64,000 bases of DNA from Anaerolineales bacterium (GTDB lineage: Bacteria > Chloroflexota > Anaerolineae > Anaerolineales > Villigracilaceae). The notes under the pieces were generated by a model. It was given only the letters and a program-made list of their open reading frames with translations. It made no database searches and was not told the origin of the DNA. The stretch spans positions 124,001-188,000 of the forward strand of contig JABTUU010000001.1 of NCBI GenBank assembly GCA_015075275.1, read 5' to 3'. Positions 42,195 to 50,607 of the stretch are shown piece by piece (positions within the stretch are counted from its first letter, which is position 1; the number at the start of each line of letters is the position of its first letter). The translations under genes and the position numbers were made by a program.

Positions 42195-42887
42195 ATGCAA
42201 GATAATCATTTCATAGTCCAGACCGAATCTCTCACGAAAGAATATGGAGACGGAACCTCTGTCCGCGCGCTCGATAGCGTTTCCCTTTCCATCGCTCAGG
42301 GCGAGTTTCTTGCTATCTTGGGTCCTTCGGGTTCGGGCAAGTCCACACTGCTCAACTTGATCGGCACGCTGGATGCGGCGACCTCGGGGCAAATCATCAT
42401 GGATGGAACCGATTTGAGCACGCTGCGAGGCGACGCGCTCGCCGACTTCCGCCGCGCAAAGATCGGTTTTATCTTTCAATTGTTCAACCTTGTGCCGACG
42501 CTCAACGCGCTGGAAAATGTGACCCTGCCGTTACTGCCCTACCAACGCGGGCTGAAATTTAATCTGAAGAAGCGGGCGCGCGAACTTTTGGAAGAAGTGG
42601 GACTGGAAAAACGTCTCGATCATCTGCCGGGTCAACTCTCGGGCGGCGAACAGCAACGTGTGGCAATCGCAAGAGCGCTTATCAATTCTCCCCGTTTGAT
42701 CCTTGCCGACGAACCTACCGGAAACCTCGATAGAAAAACCGGCTCTGAAATTATGCAGAGCCTGACTCGATTGAATCGAGATGACGGACTTACGCTCATT
42801 ATGGTTACGCATGATATCGCGGTGGCTACCCAAGCCGATCGAACCGTATCCATGCGGGATGGGCGGCTCGAAGAGCAGGCAGATTAA
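42195..42887 (+). CDS. ABC transporter ATPase (LolD/MacB type)
   Basis: A 230-residue ATPase: Walker A GPSGSGKSTLLN, Q-loop FQLFNLVPTL, signature LSGGEQQRVAIARA, Walker B RLILADEPTGNLD and H-loop MVTHD. The type pairs with FtsX-like permeases (LolCE, MacB), and such a permease is encoded 1.5 kb downstream. ATG 42195 is preferred; GGAGG lies 11 bases upstream. An ATPase-permease pair of this type exports or extracts substrates at the outer face rather than importing. Confidence 0.93.
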   Translation: MQDNHFIVQTESLTKEYGDGTSVRALDSVSLSIAQGEFLAILGPSGSGKSTLLNLIGTLDAATSGQIIMDGTDLSTLRGDALADFRRAKIGFIFQLFNLVPTLNALENVTLPLLPYQRGLKFNLKKRARELLEEVGLEKRLDHLPGQLSGGEQQRVAIARALINSPRLILADEPTGNLDRKTGSEIMQSLTRLNRDDGLTLIMVTHDIAVATQADRTVSMRDGRLEEQAD

Positions 42888-42897
42888 GAATGAATTT

Positions 42898-43437
42898 ATG
42901 TTCGATGGGTTGTGGATTTACTTCCTGCTTTTCTCACGGTTAGCCCTTGGGCTGATGTTCACAGCCTCTGTGAGCCTCAAATTACGCAACCTGCCCGCCT
43001 TCGAAACGGCGATTGAAAATTTCAAAATCCTGCCGCGACAATTTACCAAACCGTCGGCTTATCTTTTTCTGGTGGGTGAAGCCTCGGTTGTAGTCCTTAT
43101 GATCGTTGATGGAACGTTATTGCCAACGGCTTTTCTGTCGGCGATTTTCCTGCTATCGCTTTTTACGATTGCCCTTCTCCTTGTTCTGTGGAAAGGGATT
43201 CAAACCTCTTGCGCCTGCTTTGGCTCATCGCAAAGACCGGTCTCTTCCGCCGATGTATGGAGGAATATTGGTTTCCTCGTCTGCGCGTGTATAGGGCTTC
43301 TCTCTTTTAATTCATTGTCGAATACGACAATAAAAATAGGTCTTGGCGAAGCGGGGTTACTTGGAATGATGGCAGTTGTGTTTGTAATTCTCTCGGTCTA
43401 TCTGCGCGACGTGATCGAGTTGTTCCGCTTTTTGTGA
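42898..43437 (+). CDS. MauE/DoxX-like membrane protein
   Basis: A 179-residue protein with four hydrophobic segments and the motif TSCACFGS near residue 105, which resembles the Cys motif in MauE. In methylamine users MauE and MauD are needed to form the disulfides of the methylamine dehydrogenase small subunit. Here a thioredoxin-like MauD-type gene follows, but no dehydrogenase. I infer a role in moving reducing or oxidising power for disulfides across the membrane. The start ATG 42898 overlaps the tail of an AT-rich spacer after the ATPase. Confidence 0.8.
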   Translation: MFDGLWIYFLLFSRLALGLMFTASVSLKLRNLPAFETAIENFKILPRQFTKPSAYLFLVGEASVVVLMIVDGTLLPTAFLSAIFLLSLFTIALLLVLWKGIQTSCACFGSSQRPVSSADVWRNIGFLVCACIGLLSFNSLSNTTIKIGLGEAGLLGMMAVVFVILSVYLRDVIELFRFL

Positions 43438-43450
43438 AGGGAGCGATGCA

Positions 43451-43999
43451 ATGGAGACAATCCTAATCTTCAGTTCGATCCTGCTCTGGGTCATGGTGTT
43501 GCTCAATATGTTATGGACTCTTGGTCTGGCGCGGCGAGTGCGCTCCGCTCACCCCGTGATGGACTCTTTGAAGATCGGGCAAAGGGCTCCGGCGTTCAGC
43601 GCGCCGACCCTGCAAGGCAAAACCATCGCTTTGACAGATTATGTGGACCGCGCAATCGCGTTTGTCTTTGTATCGCCCCATTGCGAACCATGCCGGGAGG
43701 AACTTCCTCATCTTCGAGATCTTTCAGCCAAGGCAAGAGATTATGGCGTTGAACTCGTATTGGTGAGCGATGAGGGTGAAGAAACCACACGTCCCTTCGC
43801 AGATGGGAAGGTGGACACTTTGACTGTTTTGGTTGCGCCTCGAAACCACAATCGCTTTTTCTCGGATTACAAAGTGCCGGGCACGCCATCCTTCTGTCTC
43901 TTGGATGCGCAAGGAAAAGTGAAGGCGACAGGAATTGGCGTGCCCGAACTGGCAGAGAAGATCGAGGCGCTCCCTCGAGTAACGAAAGGAGGCGATTAA
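43451..43999 (+). CDS. MauD/TlpA-like thioredoxin-fold protein
   Basis: A 182-residue protein: an N-terminal membrane anchor (residues 3-27), then a redoxin domain (AFSAPTLQGKTIALTDY) with active-site Cys pair CEPC at residues 78-81 and a cis-Pro region in VPGTPSFCLLD. The domain would lie outside the membrane and act on disulfides. It lies 13 bases after the MauE-like gene and 77 before the Cys-rich peptide gene, with which it may work. Confidence 0.87.
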   Translation: METILIFSSILLWVMVLLNMLWTLGLARRVRSAHPVMDSLKIGQRAPAFSAPTLQGKTIALTDYVDRAIAFVFVSPHCEPCREELPHLRDLSAKARDYGVELVLVSDEGEETTRPFADGKVDTLTVLVAPRNHNRFFSDYKVPGTPSFCLLDAQGKVKATGIGVPELAEKIEALPRVTKGGD

Positions 44000-44076
44000 C
44001 GGCATACATGAAAATAGCACTGATCTATCGTATCCAGTTTCACAATCAAGAAGTTCAAGAAAGGAAGGAACCCAAA

Positions 44077-44298
44077 ATGTTGAAAGAATATCTATCAGAG
44101 GCAGTATCCCTGCTGAGTGAAGCGGTGTTGGGAAGGCCAGTGAGCGCCGGCGCATGTTGGTATGAGGACAAGGTTGTTCAGGGATTGTGCCATGGATGTG
44201 GTCTTGAAAAAAGAGTTTATACCCTCAAGAGACGCCTGTGTTGTGCCAGCGGGTGCTATGGATGGGCAGTAGTAGAACAGTGGTGTGATTACTGTTAA
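44077..44298 (+). CDS. Cys-rich small peptide, candidate substrate
   Basis: A 73-residue peptide. Residues 1-26 form a likely amphipathic leader with Leu, Glu and Ala, ending in SAGA. The rest holds eight cysteines (27, 38, 41, 55, 56, 60, 70, 73), including CHGC, LCC and a C-terminal CDYC. ATG 44077 has AAGGAAGG eight bases before it. No hydrophobic signal peptide is seen, so export would need a dedicated transporter such as the ABC pair nearby. I do not recognise the family. Its position after MauE/MauD-like genes suggests that its cysteines are their target; this is inference. Confidence 0.65.
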   Translation: MLKEYLSEAVSLLSEAVLGRPVSAGACWYEDKVVQGLCHGCGLEKRVYTLKRRLCCASGCYGWAVVEQWCDYC

Positions 44299-44438
44299 TG
44301 TCTGAAAAGCACAGCCTATAATTCAACAGAAACAGCGAGGTAATAAATGAATTGTTGTCTCGCTGTTTAATCCATAATTTCACTCTCCTAAGTAAATTGT
44401 GTTCTGAAATGAAACCCGTTGTAAAGGAACCTCCTGAC

Positions 44439-47015
44439 ATGCAATCTTTTGTCTCACGAGTTGTCGCTGGAACTCGATCACTGACAGCATATCTGTTTCT
44501 TGGCTTAGCCATTGTTGTGGCGGGAATTCTAATGTTGACAGCTACATCGCAAACCACGCTTGTAGTAGTAGATCAAGATTTGAGCGCGTATTGGCGGACA
44601 TCCTATGACATTCTTGTGCGCCCAAAAGGATTGCGGCTGCCTCTTGAGACGGAATATGGCTTGGTGGAACCCAACCATATGTCGGGCATAGATGGGGGAA
44701 TCAAGTTTGATCAATATCTAATGATCAAAAATATACCTGGTGTAGATATAGCAGCTCCTATTGCCATGATTGGCTATTTAGCCCAAACAGTCCCTGTGGC
44801 AGATCTTGGCACATTGCCTGATGTTGGAGCATATCGTCAAACTAATACCTTGATAATAGATGATGGTGTGCGCCAATATAGTAACGCTCGTACATCCTAC
44901 TATTATGCAATGGAAGGCGAACCTTCCAATGACCTACCGCTGACGGTGCTGAAGCCAAGATACTTCCCGCATTCGTTGTTTAGCGCTTTTGAGATGCCTA
45001 TGTTGCTTGCTGCAATTGACCCTTCGGAAGAATCGTCGCTTATTGGGCTAGACAAGGCGCTCTTGAAAGGAAACTATTTTTCTAAGGATATCTCCCTCTA
45101 CTCGCTGGATACCGACACTACGGTATTGAGTATACCTGTTCTCATCAATTCGAAACCCTATATCAACCTCGCTGCTGAATCGCAAATTGAGCGCCTCATT
45201 TTGCCAGAAGAAACATCTAGTCTGAATTCTATTGTTGCGGCGGGAGGGATTAATTTTCTGATAACACTGCCGGGTGAGCAGATTGTCTTTCGCCATCTTG
45301 ATGGCGCTACGGTCTACCAGCGTCTGATAGCTAGTCTTCTTTTCTTTTCAGGTGGACCAGCGCCTACTGATTTCACTCCTGTAAATAGGATACATTCTTT
45401 CAGTTGGAGCGTCCCTAGCCAAATTTCTTATCGTCAAATTTCCTCGCCTTTTTCAAGTGAAAGCCTGATGCTAGAGGTTATACCAAGCGAAAGAAATGCT
45501 CTCAGCATGGGATGGGAGGGAGATAGATCGCTAGCGTACCGTTCTGCATCAACTGGCGTTATTGCCCGGGATTTTAGTTTGCGAGCTGTTGGGGTCTTTG
45601 ATATTGAGCATTTGCCTAAATCTGTTGACGTAAATCGTGTGCCACTGGAAACTTATTTCCCGCCGGTCGCCCTACTTAGCTATGATGAGCAAGGCAATTC
45701 CATCAACCCTCCGCGCGAAGTGTTGCCTACTCTGAATCCGGCTGGATATATTCAAGCTCCGCCTCTTATCCTCACTACACTGGAAGCTGCCCGTGCGCTG
45801 CGCGGCGACGATGCGATCAGCGCCATCCGTGTGCGCGTCGCGCTCGATGGATGTCCGCCTGAGCGACCCGAGGCTTGTACAGTAACTCCTGCCGACCAGC
45901 GGAAGATCGAGGCTATTGCCATTGAAATCCAACGTCAAACCGGTTTGGACGTGGACATCATGGTTGGGTCTTCGCCGACCAGTGTGTTGGTGTATGTGCC
46001 AGAGATTGGCTATGTGGAAGAACAATGGATACAGAAAGGCGTGAACCTAATCTATAAACAAGGAATCCAGACAGGAAACTTGCTGTTGCTGGGAACTTTG
46101 CTGTTAGCGGGAAGTTTATTCACGCTTGACTTGACGTGGGCGGAGTTGCAATCTCGTCGTCGCCTAATTGCCTTGCAAAAAGCCCTTGGCTGGCGTTCGC
46201 GCAGTGTGTTTGCGCAGGTTATCCGTCAGGTGATGATAATCGGCGCGATTGCCACAGTCGCAGGCACATTCATTGCGCTGATGGTGATTCGCTGGTTGGG
46301 ATGGGAAGCGATTCCTTTCAACTTGTTGATCGCCCTGCCCTTGCTGGTAATTGGCTTGTGCGGAATTGGCAGTTTGCTCCCTGCCTGGTCCACCAGCCGC
46401 GTGCCTCCGATCATTGAACTCCAGCGCGGAGGGGTGCGCTATCACCGCAAGCGGACAAATCCCGTTTCGGGTCTGTGGCTGTATGCTTGGAGCGAGATCA
46501 AGCGAAGGTCAGTACGCTCCATCTTGACCGGACTTGGTTCGGCTCTTTCGGCTGGCTTACTCACTTTGCTTCTGGGAGTGACGCTCCAACAACGCGGCAT
46601 GTTAAATGGAACGCTGTTGGGCGAATTTATTCTGGTGAATGTGGAAGGCTATCACTATGCCATCGTCGGGATCGGATTAGGTCTGGCGTTTCTTTCGACC
46701 TTCAATGGCTTGTTGGGAAGCATTCTCGAACGTCGTCGTGAGATTGGCGTTTTGAAGGCAATCGGTTGGCGCACGACTTCGGTAGCGCGGTTGTTCATCG
46801 CCCAGGGAATCATCCTTGGCATTGTTGGGGGTTCTGTCGGCGCGCTGGCGGGTACTCTCGCCTTTTTCTATCTCTATCAATCCATTTCGGCAGATATGAT
46901 GGTGGCAATTCTGCTGGGGATCAGCCTGCCCGGTTTGGTTGGAGCATTGGCGGCATTGTATCCGGCGCGTTTGGCGGCGAACGTCCCGCCTGCGGAAGCA
47001 GTGCGATATGAGTGA
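44439..47015 (+). CDS. Large FtsX-type ABC permease
   Basis: An 858-residue permease: one N-terminal helix (about 10-40), an outside region of about 500 residues, three helices with an FtsX domain (about 560-700), and a last FtsX block with three to four helices. This is the plan of MacB/LolC-like double permeases; it fits the ATPase at 42195. I prefer ATG 44439 (AAAGGA upstream); ATG 44409 and TTG 44352 are alternatives. The outside region is clearly more AT-rich than the FtsX part, with the change near 45780. It may detect or move the Cys-rich peptide. Confidence 0.82.
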   Translation: MQSFVSRVVAGTRSLTAYLFLGLAIVVAGILMLTATSQTTLVVVDQDLSAYWRTSYDILVRPKGLRLPLETEYGLVEPNHMSGIDGGIKFDQYLMIKNIPGVDIAAPIAMIGYLAQTVPVADLGTLPDVGAYRQTNTLIIDDGVRQYSNARTSYYYAMEGEPSNDLPLTVLKPRYFPHSLFSAFEMPMLLAAIDPSEESSLIGLDKALLKGNYFSKDISLYSLDTDTTVLSIPVLINSKPYINLAAESQIERLILPEETSSLNSIVAAGGINFLITLPGEQIVFRHLDGATVYQRLIASLLFFSGGPAPTDFTPVNRIHSFSWSVPSQISYRQISSPFSSESLMLEVIPSERNALSMGWEGDRSLAYRSASTGVIARDFSLRAVGVFDIEHLPKSVDVNRVPLETYFPPVALLSYDEQGNSINPPREVLPTLNPAGYIQAPPLILTTLEAARALRGDDAISAIRVRVALDGCPPERPEACTVTPADQRKIEAIAIEIQRQTGLDVDIMVGSSPTSVLVYVPEIGYVEEQWIQKGVNLIYKQGIQTGNLLLLGTLLLAGSLFTLDLTWAELQSRRRLIALQKALGWRSRSVFAQVIRQVMIIGAIATVAGTFIALMVIRWLGWEAIPFNLLIALPLLVIGLCGIGSLLPAWSTSRVPPIIELQRGGVRYHRKRTNPVSGLWLYAWSEIKRRSVRSILTGLGSALSAGLLTLLLGVTLQQRGMLNGTLLGEFILVNVEGYHYAIVGIGLGLAFLSTFNGLLGSILERRREIGVLKAIGWRTTSVARLFIAQGIILGIVGGSVGALAGTLAFFYLYQSISADMMVAILLGISLPGLVGALAALYPARLAANVPPAEAVRYE

Positions 47016-47134
47016 GTTGAATCAGATAAAAATTCCTCCCGTGGGCCAGTTCCACGGGGGGATTGCAAAGGACAGGACTCGGCGGGAAGATCACCCGCAC
47101 CTTCGGCTCTTGTCCGTGTTGCTGATGTAACGGG
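47016..47134. other. Short convergent spacer with hairpin
   Basis: Near 47036-47066 CCCGTGG and CCACGGG form a stem with a GCCAGTT loop. No gene is seen. It may end the permease transcript, though no T-run follows. Confidence 0.45.
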
Positions 47135-47362
47135 TTAATTTTTATCTTCCACGCCAATCCAAATATGACCGGGGAGAACGGGGCGATAGGCGCGTACGGT
47201 GATCTTTTCGTTTTCCACAACAGTGTCTTGCATCATGCTCGGATGCACGAGGCACAGATCGGGAGTGCGCCCATATTTCTTTTGATAATACTCCGCCGCT
47301 TTCTTGATCTTGTTATCCAAAGTCGTTTGCGTGTCGTCAAACCAGAGCATTCCAGTGTGCAT
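47135..47362 (-). CDS. Small conserved-looking protein in an SOS operon
   Basis: A 75-residue protein not recognised as a family. It has an amphipathic helix (TLDNKIKKAAEYYQKKYG), then PDLCLVHPSMMQD and a C-terminal beta part. The ATG has AAAAGGAG six bases before it and follows the stop of the AAA-type gene by 12 bases, so they form one unit controlled by the LexA-box promoter. A DNA-damage role is inferred from that context only. Confidence 0.6.
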   Translation of the reverse strand: MHTGMLWFDDTQTTLDNKIKKAAEYYQKKYGRTPDLCLVHPSMMQDTVVENEKITVRAYRPVLPGHIWIGVEDKN

Positions 47363-47374
47363 GTCAAACTCCTT

Positions 47375-48151
47375 TTAATCTAAGCTTGGCAGCCAGAATC
47401 GAAGCCAATGATTTCCTTCGCGTAGAGTAAATTGCGCGTTGCTATTTAGTGTTTGCAAGTTTGCGCCAACAGCCAGAAGTTGTTGAGCGCGGCAATCGTC
47501 TTTGATTGAGCCGAAGATTCGTGAACGAAACGCTTCCAGCCAAGGCATGAGATTCTCACTGCGGCTCGCGTTTAGTGTGACGATGGGCCACACGCGGCGG
47601 GCGGGCCCGCGCAACAGCAACCAGCGTAAAGTCTGACGCGCTTCGAAATCGAGATTGGTTGCGGCATCCAGATCGTCGAGCAATAATAGGACCGTCCGTG
47701 AGTTGGGTTTACTTTCACGCGCCCAACTAGCGGCGGTGAATAGAAACTCTTGCGCGGAATCCGCATATAATGGGAATATCCCTATGCTGTTCGATATGTT
47801 TTCGAACTCGTCCCATTCCTCAGGATGATTGGTCAACGTAGCGAATTGAAGCGCGCTGGTCGGATGAGTGATCTCGGCGGCGCGGGCGGTGAGGCGCAGT
47901 AGGTCGGTCTTTCCCGCGCCAGCGTCTCCGACAATGAGGATAGGGCCGGGAACCGCATCGTGCAAGTTGAGTAGGACGGGCAGTGCATCTGTGGCAATGC
48001 CCATAAATAGACCTTCCGTTGGGATGGCGCCGAGCTCTCTTAATGCCTTGCGCAACGGCGGGTTGGTCGCAATTGCCGCCGCTTTGCGCGACGAAGCGAT
48101 CTCTGGCATAAGTTCTGTATATGCTTCCATAATCAAAGAATAACGATTCAT
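47375..48151 (-). CDS. AAA-type P-loop ATPase, LexA-controlled
   Basis: A 258-residue ATPase: Walker A VGDAGAGKTDLLRL near residue 78 and Walker B TVLLLLDDLDA near 158; the last 100 residues hold RQTLRWLLLRGPARR. The fold resembles FtsK/TraG-like or RecA-like NTPases without clear family. The ATG follows AAGGAAG. Directly upstream are a consensus sigma70 promoter and a LexA-type box, so it is likely made in DNA damage. The role may be in replication, repair or DNA transfer; it is not assigned. Confidence 0.68.
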   Translation of the reverse strand: MNRYSLIMEAYTELMPEIASSRKAAAIATNPPLRKALRELGAIPTEGLFMGIATDALPVLLNLHDAVPGPILIVGDAGAGKTDLLRLTARAAEITHPTSALQFATLTNHPEEWDEFENISNSIGIFPLYADSAQEFLFTAASWARESKPNSRTVLLLLDDLDAATNLDFEARQTLRWLLLRGPARRVWPIVTLNASRSENLMPWLEAFRSRIFGSIKDDCRAQQLLAVGANLQTLNSNAQFTLREGNHWLRFWLPSLD

Positions 48152-48179
48152 TTCTTCCTTTTCTTTCTAACCTTCTGCA

Positions 48180-48199
48180 ATTAGAACGGATGTTCTAAT
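48180..48199. promoter_or_regulatory. LexA (SOS) box before the AAA-type gene
   Basis: ATTAGAAC-GGAT-GTTCTAAT is a perfect palindrome with the GAAC-N4-GTTC core. It overlaps the -10 end and the transcription start of the promoter on the minus strand. Confidence 0.75.
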
Positions 48200-48226
48200 C
48201 ATAAGAGGATTGGGTAATTATGTCAA
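48198..48226 (-). promoter_or_regulatory. Consensus sigma70 promoter, minus strand
   Basis: TTGACA (48226-48221) and TATGAT (48203-48198) with a 17-base spacer. It faces the AAA-type gene. The LexA box lies immediately after it. Confidence 0.75.
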
Positions 48227-48638
48227 GGTTTCCAGCGTTGGTTCACAGATGGCTTTCTCAGATTGAAGTTGGGCAAATTCTTTGAAGCGCTAAGTCCGCG
48301 AAGAATGCGAAGAAAACAGTTTTTACTTCGCGCTGACAGCATTCTTTGCGGTCAACTGGATCGTGTTTTAGATTGCTGTAGCGTAGCGGAAGTCCCGTGC
48401 GTACTTCACGGGGCGGAAATTTCATGAATGAGCTAGCGAACTAAAGAGCTAGAAAAGGATGAACTAGTCAACTAACTTGCCATAATCCATAAATCCTGCT
48501 ACACTTGCACGTCTGCTTCCCGTAGATCGCGATGGTTTATGCGATCAGCGGACCTTGGCGTTTACGGGGCTGAATAACTTCCCGGAAGGGGATGGTTTTG
48601 GTATAATCGCCCTGCTTAATTGGGCGGAGCGTTTGCTC
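48227..48638. other. Intergenic region before the tRNA-tuf cluster
   Basis: About 410 bases with no gene. It has a CCCGTG/CACGGG palindrome near 48394-48412, a low-complexity CTAG tract (about 48420-48475), and a TATAAT at 48602-48607 that is probably the -10 of the tRNA-tuf operon, 32 bases before the first tRNA. Confidence 0.6.
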
Positions 48639-48711
48639 GCCGACGTAGCTCAATTGGCAGAGCACCCGCCTTGTAAGCGGGCGGTTACGAGTTCAAGTCT
48701 CGTCGTCGGCT
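48639..48711 (+). tRNA. tRNA-Thr (TGT)
   Basis: A 73-base cloverleaf: acceptor arms GCCGACG and CGTCGGC, anticodon stem CCCGC/GCGGG with loop CTTGTAA (anticodon TGT), and T-arm GTTCAAGTC. CCA is not encoded. It is first in the tRNA-tuf cluster. Confidence 0.93.
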
Positions 48712-48767
48712 CTTAAAAATTGAATAGTTGATCTTTGAAATTAAGAGGATCAACGCATGTCATTTGC

Positions 48768-48850
48768 GGGCGGTTACCCAAGTGGCCAAAGGGGACTGAC
48801 TGTAAATCAGTTGTCAGACGACTTCGGAGGTTCGAATCCTTCACCGCCCA
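48768..48850 (+). tRNA. tRNA-Tyr (GTA)
   Basis: An 83-base type II tRNA with a long variable arm. Acceptor arms GGGCGGT and ACCGCCC, anticodon loop CTGTAAA (GTA). It sits between two Thr tRNAs. Confidence 0.92.
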
Positions 48851-48882
48851 CTTCCCGAGAAATTCTCGGCGCAGCATGACAT

Positions 48883-48955
48883 GCCCACATAGCTCAGTCG
48901 GTAGAGCACACCCTTGGTAAGGGTGAGGTCACGAGTTCAAGTCTCGTTGTGGGCT
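48883..48955 (+). tRNA. tRNA-Thr (GGT)
   Basis: A 73-base cloverleaf: GCCCACA and TGTGGGC acceptor arms, anticodon loop TTGGTAA (GGT). It lies 43 bases before tuf, as in many bacterial tRNA-tuf operons. Confidence 0.93.
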
Positions 48956-48998
48956 CACTTGCTGAAATAAGTTTACAAGCAAAAAGGAGAAAGAAATT

Positions 48999-50198
48999 AT
49001 GGCGAAGGAAAAATACGATCGCAGCAAACCGCACCTTAACGTAGGGACGATGGGACACATTGACCACGGCAAGACGACGTTGACGGCGGCGATCACGAAA
49101 GTGGCGGGTCTGATGGGCTCGGGCGAATTCAAAGCGTACGACCAAATAGACAACGCCCCGGAAGAAAAAGCGCGCGGGATCACGATCAACATCTCGCACG
49201 TGGAATACCAAACGGAGAAGCGGCACTACGCGCACGTAGACATGCCGGGGCACCGCGACTACATCAAAAACATGATCACCGGCGCGGCGCAAGTGGACGG
49301 GGCGATTCTGGTGGTAGCGGCGCCGGATGGGCCGATGCCTCAAACGCGCGAGCATGTGCTGTTAGCGCGCCAGGTGGAAGTGCCGAGCATCGTGATCTTC
49401 CTGAACAAAGTGGACATGATGGACGACCCGGAGTTGCTGGAGTTGGTGGAATTGGAACTGCGCGAACTGTTGAACAGTTACAGTTTCCCCGGCGACACGA
49501 CGCCGATCGTGCGCGGTTCGGCGAAGACCGCCTTAGACAGCCCCTCGAAAGACCCGAATGCGCCGGAATACGCGAGCATCAAAGAATTGTTGCGCGTGCT
49601 GGATGAATACATTCCCGAACCGAAGCGCGAAGTGGACAAGCCGTTCATGATGGCGGTGGAAGACGTGTTCTCGATCAAAGGACGCGGCACGGTGGTGACG
49701 GGGCGCGTGGATCGCGGCGTAGCGAAGAAGGGCGACGCGGTGGAGATCGTAGGCTTGCGCGAGACGAAAAGCTCGGTCATCACCGGCACGGAGATGTTCC
49801 ACAAAGAGTTGGACGAAGTGGTAGCGGGCGACAACGCGGGCATCTTGTTGCGCGGCATCGAACGTGACGACGTAGAGCGCGGGCAAGTGCTGGCGAAGCC
49901 GGGCTCGGTGACTCCGCACAAGAAGTTTTTGGCGGAAGTGTACGTGTTGAAGAAGGAAGAGGGCGGGCGGCACAAAGCGTTCTTCAGCGGGTATCGTCCG
50001 CAGTTCTACATTCGCACGATGGATGTGACGGGCAACATTGAACTGCCGCAAGGCGTAGAGATGGTGATGCCGGGCGACAACGTGAATCTGACGGTGGAAT
50101 TGATCGTGCCAGTGGCGTTGGAGCAAGGCAGCAAGTTCGCCATTCGCGAAGGCGGTCTGACCGTCGGCGCAGGCGTCGTCACCAAGATCATTGAATAG
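48999..50198 (+). CDS. tuf: Elongation factor Tu
   Basis: A 399-residue GTPase: [11 protein letters not shown] (P-loop), DMPGHRDYI (G3), NKVDMMDD (G4), with the three EF-Tu domains. It brings aminoacyl-tRNA to the ribosome. AAAGGAGAAAG precedes the ATG. The very GC-biased codon use creates long antisense frames that are not genes. It follows three tRNAs, a classic order. Confidence 0.98.
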   Translation: MAKEKYDRSKPHLNVGTMGHIDHGKTTLTAAITKVAGLMGSGEFKAYDQIDNAPEEKARGITINISHVEYQTEKRHYAHVDMPGHRDYIKNMITGAAQVDGAILVVAAPDGPMPQTREHVLLARQVEVPSIVIFLNKVDMMDDPELLELVELELRELLNSYSFPGDTTPIVRGSAKTALDSPSKDPNAPEYASIKELLRVLDEYIPEPKREVDKPFMMAVEDVFSIKGRGTVVTGRVDRGVAKKGDAVEIVGLRETKSSVITGTEMFHKELDEVVAGDNAGILLRGIERDDVERGQVLAKPGSVTPHKKFLAEVYVLKKEEGGRHKAFFSGYRPQFYIRTMDVTGNIELPQGVEMVMPGDNVNLTVELIVPVALEQGSKFAIREGGLTVGAGVVTKIIE

Positions 50199-50209
50199 TA
50201 TTCAGACTT

Positions 50210-50244
50210 CATTCTGAGCGAGATTATTCGTTTCGCTCAGAATG
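50210..50244. repeat. Inverted repeat between tuf and rpmG
   Basis: CATTCTGAGCGA and TCGCTCAGAATG are exact complements with an 11-base loop. It may end part of the tuf transcripts, or be a dispersed repeat. Confidence 0.65.
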
Positions 50245-50265
50245 ATACTGTAAAAGGTAATAAGT

Positions 50266-50436
50266 ATGGCTTCTAAAAAGAAAGACGTTCGCCCGGTGAT
50301 TACGCTTCAATGCGGCGATTGCAAAGAACGGAACTATACCACCGAGAAGAATCGGCGCAACGATCCAAATCGGATCGAATTTAAGAAATTTTGCCCGCGG
50401 TGCAGAAAACATACGCTGCATCGTGAAACGAAGTAA
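50266..50436 (+). CDS. rpmG: 50S ribosomal protein L33
   Basis: A 56-residue protein with the L33 zinc pairs CGDC and CPRC, flanked by [12 protein letters not shown] and [10 protein letters not shown]. The ATG has AAAAGGTAATAAGT upstream. It is short enough to be missed by length-filtered gene calling. The place between tuf and secE is common in bacteria. Confidence 0.95.
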   Translation: MASKKKDVRPVITLQCGDCKERNYTTEKNRRNDPNRIEFKKFCPRCRKHTLHRETK

Positions 50437-50465
50437 TGTAGGACGCAATTAATTGCGTCTTACAT
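50436..50465. repeat. Palindrome after rpmG
   Basis: ATGTAGGACGCAATT and AATTGCGTCTTACAT form a 15-base stem with one mismatch. It resembles the palindrome inside rsmI. Confidence 0.65.
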
Positions 50466-50468
50466 CGA

Positions 50469-50541
50469 AGGCCAGTAGCTCAACTGGTAGAGCACTCGTC
50501 TCCAAAACGAGCGGTTGTGGGTTCGATTCCTGCCTGGCCTG
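50469..50541 (+). tRNA. tRNA-Trp (CCA)
   Basis: A 73-base cloverleaf: AGGCCAG and CTGGCCT acceptor arms, anticodon stem CTCGT/ACGAG with loop CTCCAAA (CCA). It precedes secE, a conserved order. Confidence 0.94.
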
Positions 50542-50607
50542 TATCTATGCGACGCCGCTAGAACCTTGCGGCGTTTAATCTGTAAAGAACCATGAAGGAG
50601 CGACGCC

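Noticed and set aside
42898..44298. Methylamine dehydrogenase gene cluster
   Set aside because: MauE- and MauD-like genes are present, but no large or small dehydrogenase subunit. The Cys-rich peptide lacks the spacing and length of the MauA small subunit.
49533..50126. Minus-strand frame antisense to tuf
   Set aside because: Strong codon bias in tuf opens antisense frames; the translated protein is His/Arg-rich noise.
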